NCBI GenBank assembly: GCA_963730365.1
Contig: CAVSRM010000005.1
Coordinates: 310,001-374,000 of the forward strand
Direction: 5' to 3'
DNA: 64,000 nucleotides
Source of the DNA: Fodinibacter sp963730365
GTDB taxonomy: Bacteria > Actinomycetota > Actinomycetes > Actinomycetales > Dermatophilaceae
Shown: one piece after another, positions 17,606-26,407 of the stretch
Layout of the letters: every line of letters starts with the position of its first letter
Position numbering within the stretch: position 1 is the first letter of the stretch
The notes under the pieces: generated by a model
What the model saw: only the letters and a program-made list of their open reading frames with translations
What the model was told of the DNA's origin: nothing
Database searches by the model: none
Position numbers and translations under genes: made by a program

Positions 17606-19311
17606 CCCTCGAACCCTTCGCCGACCTGCCTCCCGAGGAGGGCCTGCCCCCCGCGCGTGCCCGGCTGCTGCTCGTGACCGGTCTCGTCCTGCTGACCCTC
17701 GCCGTCGCCTACGGCGCGGCTGCCTGGTGGTTCGCGGACCGGGTGGCACGGGGCACGACGGTCGCCGGCGTCGACATCGGGGGACAGACCGGCGACGAGG
17801 CGAGCGTGACCCTCACGACCGAGCTGGGCGGTGCCGAGGACGAGCCCTTGACGCTCGCGTCGAGTGCCGGCTCGGTCGAGGTCGTGCCGCGCGAGGCCGG
17901 TCTGACGCTCGACCTCGACGGCACGGTGGACGCCCTCGTGGGCTTCACGCTCGAGCCGGCCGCCCTGTGGCACAAGGTCGTCGGTGGATCTGCCGAACCG
18001 GCGTCCGTCGTGGTCGACGAGTCCGTCTTCGGTGCGGTCGTCGAGGAGGCGAGGGGCGAGCTCGATGCAGAGCCGGTCGAGGGCTCGCTGTCGGTCGAGG
18101 GCGGCACGGTCACGCTGGAGAACCCCGTGACCGGAACCCGCACGGACACCGAGGGGACCATCGACGCGGTCCGGGCCTCGTGGCCGGGTCGTGACACGGT
18201 CACCGTGTCCGCCGAGCCGCTGGAGCCCATGGTCTCCGGGGACGAGCTCAACCGGGTGCGTACAGAGTTCGCCGACGTGGCGGTGTCGGCGCCGGTCACG
18301 GTCGAGGCGAACGGCAAGAGTGCCGAGATCGCTCCGGGCGCCTTCGCGTCCGCCATCGTGCTCACCCCGGCGGAAGACGGCACGATCACGCCCCGGGCCG
18401 ACGAGGAGAAGCTGCTCGAGGTCGTCCACGAGGCCGCGGAGGACGCGGCGATCGAGGTGAAGCCGAAGGACGCCGTGGTGACGTTCAAGGGGCGCACGCC
18501 GAGCGTCAAGGACTCCGTCAGCGGGGTGAGCCTCGAGGAGGGGTCCGTGGTGACCGAGGTGTGGAAGGCGATCGGGTCGGACAGCCGCACCGCGGTCGTC
18601 GAGACGACGGAGGTCGAGCCGGAGTTCACCACGGCTCGCGCCGAGGCGACCCTCCCCCAGGAGAAGATCTCGAGCTTCACGACGTACTACCAGCCGGGTC
18701 AGAGCCGGGTGTCGAACATCAAGCTGGCCTCGAAGACCATCAGCGGCACCTACATCCCCCCCGGTGAGCAGTTCAGCATGAACGCCGTCCTCGGTGAGCG
18801 CACCCCAGAAAAGGGCTACGTGGAAGCGGGGGTCATCGCCTATGGACGTGCCACCAACAACGTCGGCGGCGGCATCTCGCAGGTGTCCACGACGATCTTC
18901 AACGCCGCGTTCTTCTCGGGCATGCAGCTCGATGCGTGGACACCGCACTTCTACTACATCTCCCGCTACCCCGAGGGCCGCGAGGCGACGATCTCCTGGC
19001 CCGACCTGCACAACAAGTTCACGAACGTGACCGACGGCGGGGTGCTCATCGAGATCGTCACGACGGACACCTCGATGACGGTGAACTTCTACGGCACGAA
19101 GATGTACGACGTCGAGGCCACGAAGAGCAAGCGCTACAACATCAAGGCGCCGACGAAGATCATCGACGACGCCGAGGGCTGCGTCGACCAGTCGCCGGTC
19201 GAGGGGTTCAGCGTCGACGTGGGCCGGATCCTCAAGCAGGACGGCAAGGTGGTCAAGACCGAGAAGTACACGACCAACTACGACCCCGAGGACGACGTCA
19301 CCTGCATCTGA
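17602..19311 (+). CDS. VanW family protein with peptidoglycan-binding-like repeats
   Basis: A 569-residue envelope protein. A cytosolic tail of ~25 residues is followed by one transmembrane helix (LLLVTGLVLLTLAVAYGAAA). The extracellular part has two related modules of the PG_binding_4 type (first: TTVAGVDIGGQTGDEA; second before QEKISSFTTYYQPG) and a C-terminal VanW domain (YIPPGEQFSMNAVLGERTPE, NNVGGGISQVSTTIFNAAFF). The family is tied to cell-wall remodelling but the biochemical role is unknown. The start overlaps the flavin reductase stop (ATGA). The last 34 bases overlap the convergent acetyltransferase gene. Confidence 0.88.
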   Translation: MTLEPFADLPPEEGLPPARARLLLVTGLVLLTLAVAYGAAAWWFADRVARGTTVAGVDIGGQTGDEASVTLTTELGGAEDEPLTLASSAGSVEVVPREAGLTLDLDGTVDALVGFTLEPAALWHKVVGGSAEPASVVVDESVFGAVVEEARGELDAEPVEGSLSVEGGTVTLENPVTGTRTDTEGTIDAVRASWPGRDTVTVSAEPLEPMVSGDELNRVRTEFADVAVSAPVTVEANGKSAEIAPGAFASAIVLTPAEDGTITPRADEEKLLEVVHEAAEDAAIEVKPKDAVVTFKGRTPSVKDSVSGVSLEEGSVVTEVWKAIGSDSRTAVVETTEVEPEFTTARAEATLPQEKISSFTTYYQPGQSRVSNIKLASKTISGTYIPPGEQFSMNAVLGERTPEKGYVEAGVIAYGRATNNVGGGISQVSTTIFNAAFFSGMQLDAWTPHFYYISRYPEGREATISWPDLHNKFTNVTDGGVLIEIVTTDTSMTVNFYGTKMYDVEATKSKRYNIKAPTKIIDDAEGCVDQSPVEGFSVDVGRILKQDGKVVKTEKYTTNYDPEDDVTCI

Positions 19312-20363
19312 ACCTGACGCAGCCGGTCGGTGCCGGGGGAGGTCAGGTTGACGTAGGCGTGGTGCCGCTCGAACCCGTGTCCCTCGTAGAGGCGGAGTGC
19401 TCCCGGGTTGTCACTGTCAGTCTGCAGGTGCACGGATGTCGCCCCCAGCCCGTCCGCGGCGAGGGCCAGGGCACGCAGGACAGCGGCGCCCACTCCGGCG
19501 CGGCGGGCCCGCGGGGCCACCCACATGGCCGCGATGCCACCCCACCCCGCGCTGACCCCGAGACGGCCGATGCCCACGACGTCCCCGTCGTGCCGGACGG
19601 ATGCGAAAACCTGGCGCGGCGAGCCACGCAGGACGGCCCGGGCCGCGACCTCGTCGACCTCCCGGTAGGACCGGTAGGCCGCGAGCCATGCCTCGCTCGG
19701 CGCGTCGTCGACCTCGACCGGCTCCGGCGCGGCCACGTCCGGCGGCCCGTCCTGGGTCCCCGGACGTGGCGGGAGGGCAATGCGCCGGGTGGGAGCGGTG
19801 AGGGTCAGGGTGGCGACCCGCGCGACGTAGCCGCGCCCCGCCAGCTCGCGGCCCAGGGGGTCGCTCGCCGGGTCGAAGCCCACCGGCCCGGCGAGCGTGA
19901 AGTTCGCCGGGAGCCCTCGAGCGGCATACCAGTGCTCGGCGGCATCGACCGCGGCCGCCAGGGGTCGACCGGGGTCGCCGGCCGTCATGACCGAGTTGGC
20001 GCGCTGGGTGAACCCCCTGGAGGCGCGCAGCAACCAGTCGCCCAGCGGGGCGGTCTCCATCGCCGGCCAAGCACCCACCATGACCCGCTGGAGGTCCTCG
20101 ACGGATAACGCCAGGTGCGGGGCGCCGCGGCGGGAGGGGCGTGGCGGCACCTCCTTCGCGGCCGTGACGGACGAGCGGGAGACGCGCCGTCGACCCTTCC
20201 TCGTGGCCACGACGATCGAGGTCGCGTCGAGGTCCACGAGGTCACCCACCACGTCGGTGAGGGTGGCACCGGTGAGCGGGTCGGGCTCCTCGAGGCGGTA
20301 CCGGACGACCACCCGGACCCCCACCCGGAGACCGGCGTCCGGCCCGGGCGCGTCCTCCTCCAT
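19278..20363 (-). CDS. GNAT family N-acetyltransferase with N-terminal extension
   Basis: A 361-residue protein. The C-terminal ~130 residues are a GNAT domain with the acetyl-CoA loop VAPRARRAGVGAAVLRAL and the end LYEGHGFERHHAYV. The N-terminal ~60 residues (RVGVRVVVRYRLEEP, then VGDLVDLDATSIVV) look like a small beta domain found in a group of actinobacterial GNATs; the substrate is unknown. ATG 20363 is preferred over 20372 because a TACTAT -10 on the minus strand ends seven bases before it. The 3' end overlaps the VanW gene by 34 bp on the opposite strand. Confidence 0.8.
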   Translation of the reverse strand: MEEDAPGPDAGLRVGVRVVVRYRLEEPDPLTGATLTDVVGDLVDLDATSIVVATRKGRRRVSRSSVTAAKEVPPRPSRRGAPHLALSVEDLQRVMVGAWPAMETAPLGDWLLRASRGFTQRANSVMTAGDPGRPLAAAVDAAEHWYAARGLPANFTLAGPVGFDPASDPLGRELAGRGYVARVATLTLTAPTRRIALPPRPGTQDGPPDVAAPEPVEVDDAPSEAWLAAYRSYREVDEVAARAVLRGSPRQVFASVRHDGDVVGIGRLGVSAGWGGIAAMWVAPRARRAGVGAAVLRALALAADGLGATSVHLQTDSDNPGALRLYEGHGFERHHAYVNLTSPGTDRLRQVQMQVTSSSGS

Positions 20364-20370
20364 GGCCCGC

Positions 20371-20377
20371 ATAGTAT
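20371..20377. promoter_or_regulatory. Overlapping divergent -10 elements
   Basis: The seven bases ATAGTAT read as TAGTAT on the plus strand (20372-20377) and TACTAT on the minus strand (20376 down to 20371). Each fits TANNNT and each lies exactly seven bases before a start codon: ATG 20385 (ferredoxin) and ATG 20363 (acetyltransferase). Two leaderless genes appear to share one near-palindromic -10. Confidence 0.65.
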
Positions 20378-20384
20378 GTGGACC

Positions 20385-20711
20385 ATGACGTACGTGATCG
20401 CGCAGCCCTGCGTGGACCTCAAGGACCGGGCCTGCATCGAGGAGTGCCCCGTCGACTGCATCTACGAGGGTGAGCGCAGCCTCTACATCCATCCCGACGA
20501 GTGCGTCGACTGTGGTGCGTGCGAGCCCGTCTGTCCGGTCGAGGCGATCTACTACGAGGACGACGTGCCCGAGCAGTGGGCCGACTACTACAAGGCCAAC
20601 GTCGAGTTCTTCGACGACCTCGGCAGCCCGGGGGGCGCCGCCAAGCTGGGCGTCATCCCCAAGGACCACCCGATCATCGCCGACCTCCCCCCGCAGGAGC
20701 ACGACGAGTAG
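20385..20711 (+). CDS. fdxA: 7Fe ferredoxin (3Fe-4S/4Fe-4S)
   Basis: A 108-residue acidic ferredoxin. Cysteines are at 9, 17, 21, 25, 40, 43, 46 and 50. The spacing C9-x7-C17 and the pattern CVDCGACEPVC match the actinobacterial FdxA/FdxC type that carries one 3Fe-4S and one 4Fe-4S cluster. It is a low-potential electron carrier in the cytosol. DapC follows after five bases, the same pair as in mycobacteria as I recall. The start codon is seven bases after a TAGTAT -10, so the mRNA is probably leaderless. Confidence 0.95.
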   Translation: MTYVIAQPCVDLKDRACIEECPVDCIYEGERSLYIHPDECVDCGACEPVCPVEAIYYEDDVPEQWADYYKANVEFFDDLGSPGGAAKLGVIPKDHPIIADLPPQEHDE

Positions 20712-20716
20712 TCCCC

Positions 20717-21871
20717 ATGATCCCCCTGCCCGACTTCCCGTGGGACTCGCTCGTTCCGGCCAGGGAGCGGGCGAGTGCCTTCTCGGATCCGTCCCTGGAC
20801 GGCCCGGCGGGGACGGGGATCGTCGACCTCAGCGTGGGGACGCCGGTCGACCCGACACCCGAGGTGGTCCGAGAGGCGCTCGCTGCAGCCTCCGACGCGC
20901 ACGGCTACCCGCAGACGTGGGGAACGGCCGACCTGCGCGAGGCGATCGCCTCGTGGTTCGCGCGACGGCGCGGCGTGCCCGACGTCGACCCGTCCGGCGT
21001 TCTCCCGACGATCGGCTCCAAGGAGCTGGTGGCCTGGCTCCCCACGATCCTGGGTCTGGGCACCGGGGACGTGGTGGCCTTCCCGCGGGTCGCCTACCCC
21101 ACCTACGACGTCGGAGCGCGCTTGGCAGGCGCCACGTCGGTGGCGGTCGACGCGCTCACGGCTCTGGGTCCCCTCACGACGGCGACGACGCCGAAGGTGT
21201 TGTGGCTCAACACCCCCGGCAACCCCACGGGAAAGGTGCTCGGTGTCGAGCACCTGGCCAAGGTCGTGGCGTGGGCACGGGACCACGGGGTCGTCGTCGC
21301 CTCCGACGAGTGCTACGCCGAGCTCGACTGGCGGCCCCGACCGGCCGGGTCGCTCGAACCGGGAACGACACCGTCCATCCTCGACCCCCGGGTCACGGGC
21401 GGCTCGCACGAGGGCCTGCTCTGCGTCTACTCGCTGTCCAAGCAGTCCAACCTCGCCGGCTACCGTGCGGCCCTCGTGGCGGGTGACCCCGCCCTGGTCG
21501 GCACGCTGCTCGAGGTGCGCAAGCACGCGGGGATGATGATGCCCTGGCCGGTGCAGCGCGCCATGCTCGCGGCGCTCGGGGACGACGCCCACGTCACCGA
21601 GCAGCGCAGCCGGTACGCCGCTCGGCGGCACGCCCTTCGTCCGGCGGTCGAGGGATTCGGCCTCACCGTCGAGGACTCCGAGGCCGGCCTGTACCTGTGG
21701 GCCACGGCCGGCGAGGACGGTCGGGCGACCCTGGAGCGGCTCGCCGCCCGCGGCATCCTCGTGGCGCCCGGGGACTTCTACGGCGCGGCCGGTCGCCAGC
21801 ACGTGCGCATCGCCCTCACTGCGACCGACGAGCGCATCGACGCCGCCGTCCGTCGCTTGGCGCGTACCTGA
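20717..21871 (+). CDS. dapC: Succinyldiaminopimelate transaminase
   Basis: A 384-residue class I/II PLP aminotransferase. VDLSVGTPVDPTPEVVREAL opens the fold, NTPGNPTGKVL is the conserved Asn/Pro segment, ASDECYAEL carries the PLP Asp/Tyr and VYSLSKQSNLAGYR holds the Schiff-base lysine. The protein converts N-succinyl-2-amino-6-ketopimelate to N-succinyl-LL-DAP in lysine and DAP synthesis. The assignment over other aminotransferases rests on the ferredoxin linkage and on dapD/dapE lying 3 kb downstream. Confidence 0.9.
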   Translation: MIPLPDFPWDSLVPARERASAFSDPSLDGPAGTGIVDLSVGTPVDPTPEVVREALAAASDAHGYPQTWGTADLREAIASWFARRRGVPDVDPSGVLPTIGSKELVAWLPTILGLGTGDVVAFPRVAYPTYDVGARLAGATSVAVDALTALGPLTTATTPKVLWLNTPGNPTGKVLGVEHLAKVVAWARDHGVVVASDECYAELDWRPRPAGSLEPGTTPSILDPRVTGGSHEGLLCVYSLSKQSNLAGYRAALVAGDPALVGTLLEVRKHAGMMMPWPVQRAMLAALGDDAHVTEQRSRYAARRHALRPAVEGFGLTVEDSEAGLYLWATAGEDGRATLERLAARGILVAPGDFYGAAGRQHVRIALTATDERIDAAVRRLART

Positions 21872-21919
21872 CGGCACATCCTCGTGGCGTCTGCGTTTCC
21901 GGGCGCCGATACCGGGGGG

Positions 21920-21925
21920 TAGGGT
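21920..21925 (+). promoter_or_regulatory. -10 element for citrate synthase (TAGGGT)
   Basis: TAGGGT matches TANNNT and is followed by about 45 bases to the ATG, with AAGGA seven bases before it. This gene is therefore leadered. A TTTCCG about 18 bases upstream is a weak -35 candidate. Confidence 0.45.
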
Positions 21926-21970
21926 CGAAACAGACCTGACCTCGACCCTGCCGACGACAAGGACCCCGAC

Positions 21971-23257
<1,287 letters not shown>

Positions 23258-23264
23258 CCCCACC

Positions 23265-23291
23265 CCCCGACGCCCATCCCGGGCCTCGGGG
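23265..23291. terminator. Bidirectional hairpin between citrate synthase and convergent gene
   Basis: An 11-bp stem (23265-23275 with 23281-23291, one C-C mismatch) and a five-base loop lies between the two convergent stop codons. There is no T-run, as usual for GC-rich actinobacteria. Confidence 0.5.
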
Positions 23292-23301
23292 CGCGCCGCA
23301 G

Positions 23302-24204
23302 TCAGGTGAGGTGGATGACGACGAGGTTCGGGTCTGGCGCGTCCTCGGCCGGAGCCAGTTCGACGGGCTGCCACTTCAGGGCGTCCTTCGTCATGCTGCG
23401 GTCCCACTGCTGCTGGTCGACACCGACCCGGATCGCGCCGGTGTCGGTGGCCCGCGCCACGGCCCACGACGCCACGGCCCACGCCGTGTCCGCGTCGTCC
23501 GCCCGCAGGGTGACGACGCCGTCGCCGACGTCAGGGGTGAGGCCGAAGTCCTTCTCGACGAGGGCCGCGAGCGCCGCGGTGTCACCGGGGGCCTCGGGCT
23601 CCTTGAGCGCGCACCCGATCCCTCCGGGCGTCTGGCCGGACAGGACCGAGGCGGTCACCCGGGCCTTGGCCTCGTGCTGCGCGTACGCCGCTCCGTCCGC
23701 GCTGCGCTGGACCTCCTGGGCGGCGTCGGCGATGTCCATCGACTCGTAGTCGGCCACCAGGACGAGGGCGTCGAAGAACTTGTTGGTGGAGTACTCGGGG
23801 TCCAGGATCTGCTCCTCGGTGCCCCACCCCTGGGAGGGGCGCTGCTGGAACAGCCCGAGTGAGTCCCGATCGCCGTAGCCCACGTTGCGCACCTTCGACT
23901 CCTGCATGGCCGTGGCGATCGCGATGCTGGCGGCACGGGGGGGCAGGCCGCGCTGGATCGCGATCGCGGTGATCGCCGCCGCGTTGCTCGCCTGGTCCGG
24001 GGCCCAGTCGAACGTCGATCCGGACGCGGTGACCTGGCACTGCTCCCGCGCGACCAGGTCCGTGAGGTGGCGCACGCCGAGGTAGCCGGCGGTGCCCAGG
24101 ACCGCCACCACCGCGAGGGTGAGCCCCACGGCGACCCGGCGCTGGCGAGGGGTGCGGGGCCCCTCCTCGGCGAGGGTCACCTCGGCCCTGGCGTTGCGCG
24201 GCAT
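23302..24204 (-). CDS. Membrane-anchored muramidase-like protein of unknown function
   Basis: A 300-residue protein with a basic cytosolic tail, one transmembrane helix (VAVGLTLAVVAVLGTAGYL, about residues 25-43) and an extracytoplasmic domain. The stretch IAIATAMQESKVRNVGYGDR followed by SLGLFQQRPSQGWG resembles the lysozyme/lytic-transglycosylase fold: a Glu-Ser after a buried helix, then the GLFQ motif. Members of this actinobacterial family are often labelled heavy-metal transporters, which the sequence does not support. Catalysis is unproven. The C-terminal half (TLRADDADTAWAVASWAV) is unrelated to known catalytic domains that I recognise. Confidence 0.65.
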   Translation of the reverse strand: MPRNARAEVTLAEEGPRTPRQRRVAVGLTLAVVAVLGTAGYLGVRHLTDLVAREQCQVTASGSTFDWAPDQASNAAAITAIAIQRGLPPRAASIAIATAMQESKVRNVGYGDRDSLGLFQQRPSQGWGTEEQILDPEYSTNKFFDALVLVADYESMDIADAAQEVQRSADGAAYAQHEAKARVTASVLSGQTPGGIGCALKEPEAPGDTAALAALVEKDFGLTPDVGDGVVTLRADDADTAWAVASWAVARATDTGAIRVGVDQQQWDRSMTKDALKWQPVELAPAEDAPDPNLVVIHLT

Positions 24205-24243
24205 TCTCGGTCGTCGTCCTTCGGCGGTCGGTGCGGTGTGCTG

Positions 24244-24290
24244 GGTGGTGCGGTCAGTCGGTCAGGTCGGTCGGTGGTGCGATCAGTCGT
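24244..24290. repeat. Imperfect 18-bp direct repeat near dapD 3' end
   Basis: Bases 24244-24261 and 24273-24290 are nearly identical (pattern GGTGGTGCGRTCAGTCG), offset by 29 bases. The second copy overlaps the dapD stop codon. No function is evident. Confidence 0.5.
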
Positions 24291-25206
24291 TGGCGTGGAG
24301 GGCTGAGTTCAGGACGATGCCGTGTCCGTCGCGCGGTCGTGTCTCCACGGCGCCCGTCACCGAGTTACGCCGGAACAGCAGGCTGCTCTGACCCGACAGG
24401 TCCCGGGCCTTGGCCACCGACCCGTCCGGGAGGCTGACCTTGGTCCCAGCCGTGAGGTAGAGACCAGCCTCGACGACACAGTCGTCACCGAGGGCGATGC
24501 CGAGCCCGGACTCGGCTCCGAGCAGACAACGCTCGCCGATCGACACACGTTCCGTGCCCCCGCCGGAGAGCGTGCCCATGGTCGAGGCCCCACCGCCGAT
24601 GTCCGAGCCGTCGCCCACGACGACGCCCTGGCTGATCCGTCCTTCGACCATCGAGCTGCCGAGCGTGCCCGCGTTGAAGTTGACGAAGCCCTCGTGCATC
24701 ACCGTGGTCCCGCTGGCGAGGTGTGCGCCGAGCCGAACCCGGTCGGCGTCGCCGATGCGCACGCCGCTCGGCACCACGTAGTCCACCATCCGCGGGAACT
24801 TGTCGACGCCGAGCACCTGCACCGGTCCCCGCGCCTGCATCCGCGCACGAAGGAACTCGAAACCCTCGGGTGGGCACGGCCCCTGAGTGGTCCACACGAC
24901 GTTGGGCAGCACCCCGAACACACCGTCGAGGTCGATGGTGTTGGGTCGGACGAGCCGGTGCGAGAGCAGGTGGAGCCGGAGGTAGGCATCGGCGGTGTCC
25001 ACCGGCGCCGAGTCCAGGTCGATGCTGACGAGTCGCAGTGCGCGCCGCACACCGCGGAGCTCGTCGGCGCCGGTCAGCGCCACGAGGTGCGTCGGGGGTG
25101 CCTCCTGGCCGGCCTCCCCGAGGGCGGGCTCGGGGTACCAGGCGTCCAGGACGACGCCGGCGTCGGTGGTGGTGAGCAGGCCGTGGGCCCAGGCGGTGCG
25201 GGTCAT
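24283..25206 (-). CDS. dapD: 2,3,4,5-tetrahydropyridine-2,6-dicarboxylate N-succinyltransferase
   Basis: A 307-residue protein of the actinobacterial DapD class. The N-terminal domain contains LPNVVWTTQGPCPPEGFE and the C-terminal left-handed beta-helix shows hexapeptide periodicity (VRIGDADRVRLGAHLASGTT, GRISQGVVVGDGSDIGGGAS). It adds succinyl from succinyl-CoA to tetrahydrodipicolinate in the DAP/lysine pathway. Its gene diverges from dapE across 68 bp. The minus-strand TAGTCT -10 lies seven bases before the ATG. Confidence 0.94.
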   Translation of the reverse strand: MTRTAWAHGLLTTTDAGVVLDAWYPEPALGEAGQEAPPTHLVALTGADELRGVRRALRLVSIDLDSAPVDTADAYLRLHLLSHRLVRPNTIDLDGVFGVLPNVVWTTQGPCPPEGFEFLRARMQARGPVQVLGVDKFPRMVDYVVPSGVRIGDADRVRLGAHLASGTTVMHEGFVNFNAGTLGSSMVEGRISQGVVVGDGSDIGGGASTMGTLSGGGTERVSIGERCLLGAESGLGIALGDDCVVEAGLYLTAGTKVSLPDGSVAKARDLSGQSSLLFRRNSVTGAVETRPRDGHGIVLNSALHAND

Positions 25207-25213
25207 GGCGACC

Positions 25214-25219
25214 AGACTA
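25214..25219 (-). promoter_or_regulatory. Leaderless -10 element for dapD (TAGTCT)
   Basis: On the minus strand TAGTCT ends seven bases before the ATG at 25206. With the dapE element at 25262-25267 it forms two separate divergent leaderless promoters inside 68 bp. Confidence 0.6.
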
Positions 25220-25261
25220 CGGGCGCAGCAGACCGCCGGACGAACCCCCCGGGTCGCTCGA

Positions 25262-25267
25262 TACGCT
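25262..25267 (+). promoter_or_regulatory. Leaderless -10 element for dapE (TACGCT)
   Basis: TACGCT fits TANNNT and ends seven bases before ATG 25275. No Shine-Dalgarno sequence is seen. Confidence 0.6.
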
Positions 25268-25274
25268 GCCCCGT

Positions 25275-26372
25275 ATGCCGTCCACGACCCCCGCGCTCGA
25301 CCTCGCCACCGACGTCACCACGCTCACCGCGGCGGTGTGCGACATCGAGTCGGTGAGCCTGGGCGAGGGCACGCTGGCCGACGCCGTCGAGGCCGCGCTG
25401 ATGCCGCTCCGCCACCTCGAGGTGACCCGGATCGGCAACACCGTCCTCGCCCGCACGTCCCTGGGCCGCGCCGAGCGCGTGGTGCTGGCCGGGCACATCG
25501 ACACCGTGCCGCTCACCAGCGATCCGGCCAACCTGCCCACCACCCGGGTGCCGGGCGCCGACGGGGGAGAGGTGCTGCGCGGCCGGGGCACCGTCGACAT
25601 GAAGGGTGGCGTCGCGGTGATGCTGCGACTGGCCCTCCAGGTGTCCGAGCCGGTCCGCGACGTGACCTTCGTCTTCTACGAGGCCGAGGAGATCGACAGC
25701 CAGTTCAACGGGCTCCTCCACGTCCAGGAACAGCGGCCCGAGCTGATCACCGATGCGGTCTTCGCGGTGCTGCTCGAGCCCACCGACGCACGCGTCGAGG
25801 GGGGCTGCAAGGGCACCCTGCGCGCCGAGGTGACCACCACGGGCCTCGCCTCCCACAGCGCGCGCCCCTGGAAGGGCCACAACGCGATCCACGATGCGGC
25901 CGAGGTCCTCGCCCGACTCGCGGCGTACGAGCCGGAGACCCGCACGGTCGACGAGCTCGAGTTCCGCGAGGCCCTCAACGCGGTGCTCATCGACGGGGGC
26001 GTGGCCACCAACGTCATCCCCGACCGGTGCACGGTCACCGTCAACTACCGCTACGCGCCGTCGCTCTCGGAGGAAGACGCCGAGTCGCACGTGCGCCACG
26101 TCCTCGACGGCTTCGAGGTGACCGTCGTCGACAACGCCGGGGGCGCCAGGCCGGGGCTCCACCTGCCCGCTGCCAAGGCCTTCATCGAGGCGCTCGACCT
26201 CCCCGTTGAGGCCAAGCAGGGGTGGACCGACGTCGCGCGCTTCTCCGCGATGGGCGTGCCCGCCGTCAACTTCGGACCCGGGGACCCCAACCTCGCCCAC
26301 ATGGACGACGAGCAGTGCCCGGTGGTCCAGTACACCGACTGCGAGGCGGCACTGCTGCGCTGGCTCACCTGA
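25275..26372 (+). CDS. dapE: Succinyl-diaminopimelate desuccinylase
   Basis: A 365-residue M20 metallopeptidase-fold enzyme. Metal-binding and catalytic segments are LAGHIDTVPLTSD, GRGTVDMKGGVAVM and FYEAEEIDSQFNG; GPGDPNLAHMDDE gives the last metal-ligand histidine. It removes succinate from N-succinyl-LL-DAP. With dapC and dapD, three of the succinylase-branch genes lie within 6 kb. The actinobacterial length and the divergent dapD support the assignment over a generic M20 peptidase. Confidence 0.94.
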   Translation: MPSTTPALDLATDVTTLTAAVCDIESVSLGEGTLADAVEAALMPLRHLEVTRIGNTVLARTSLGRAERVVLAGHIDTVPLTSDPANLPTTRVPGADGGEVLRGRGTVDMKGGVAVMLRLALQVSEPVRDVTFVFYEAEEIDSQFNGLLHVQEQRPELITDAVFAVLLEPTDARVEGGCKGTLRAEVTTTGLASHSARPWKGHNAIHDAAEVLARLAAYEPETRTVDELEFREALNAVLIDGGVATNVIPDRCTVTVNYRYAPSLSEEDAESHVRHVLDGFEVTVVDNAGGARPGLHLPAAKAFIEALDLPVEAKQGWTDVARFSAMGVPAVNFGPGDPNLAHMDDEQCPVVQYTDCEAALLRWLT

Positions 26373-26395
26373 ACGGGCCAAACACCCGCCCGGCA

Positions 26396-26401
26396 TACAG
26401 T
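26396..26401 (+). promoter_or_regulatory. Leaderless -10 element (TACAGT)
   Basis: TACAGT ends six bases before GTG 26408, favouring that codon as the start of the LOG-family protein and a leaderless transcript. Confidence 0.6.
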
Positions 26402-26407
26402 GGCGCC

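Noticed and set aside
24204..24300. GGTC/GGTG-rich direct repeats as an operator for dapD or the muramidase-like gene
   Set aside because: The copies are imperfect, one lies in the dapD stop, and neither is near a -10 element.
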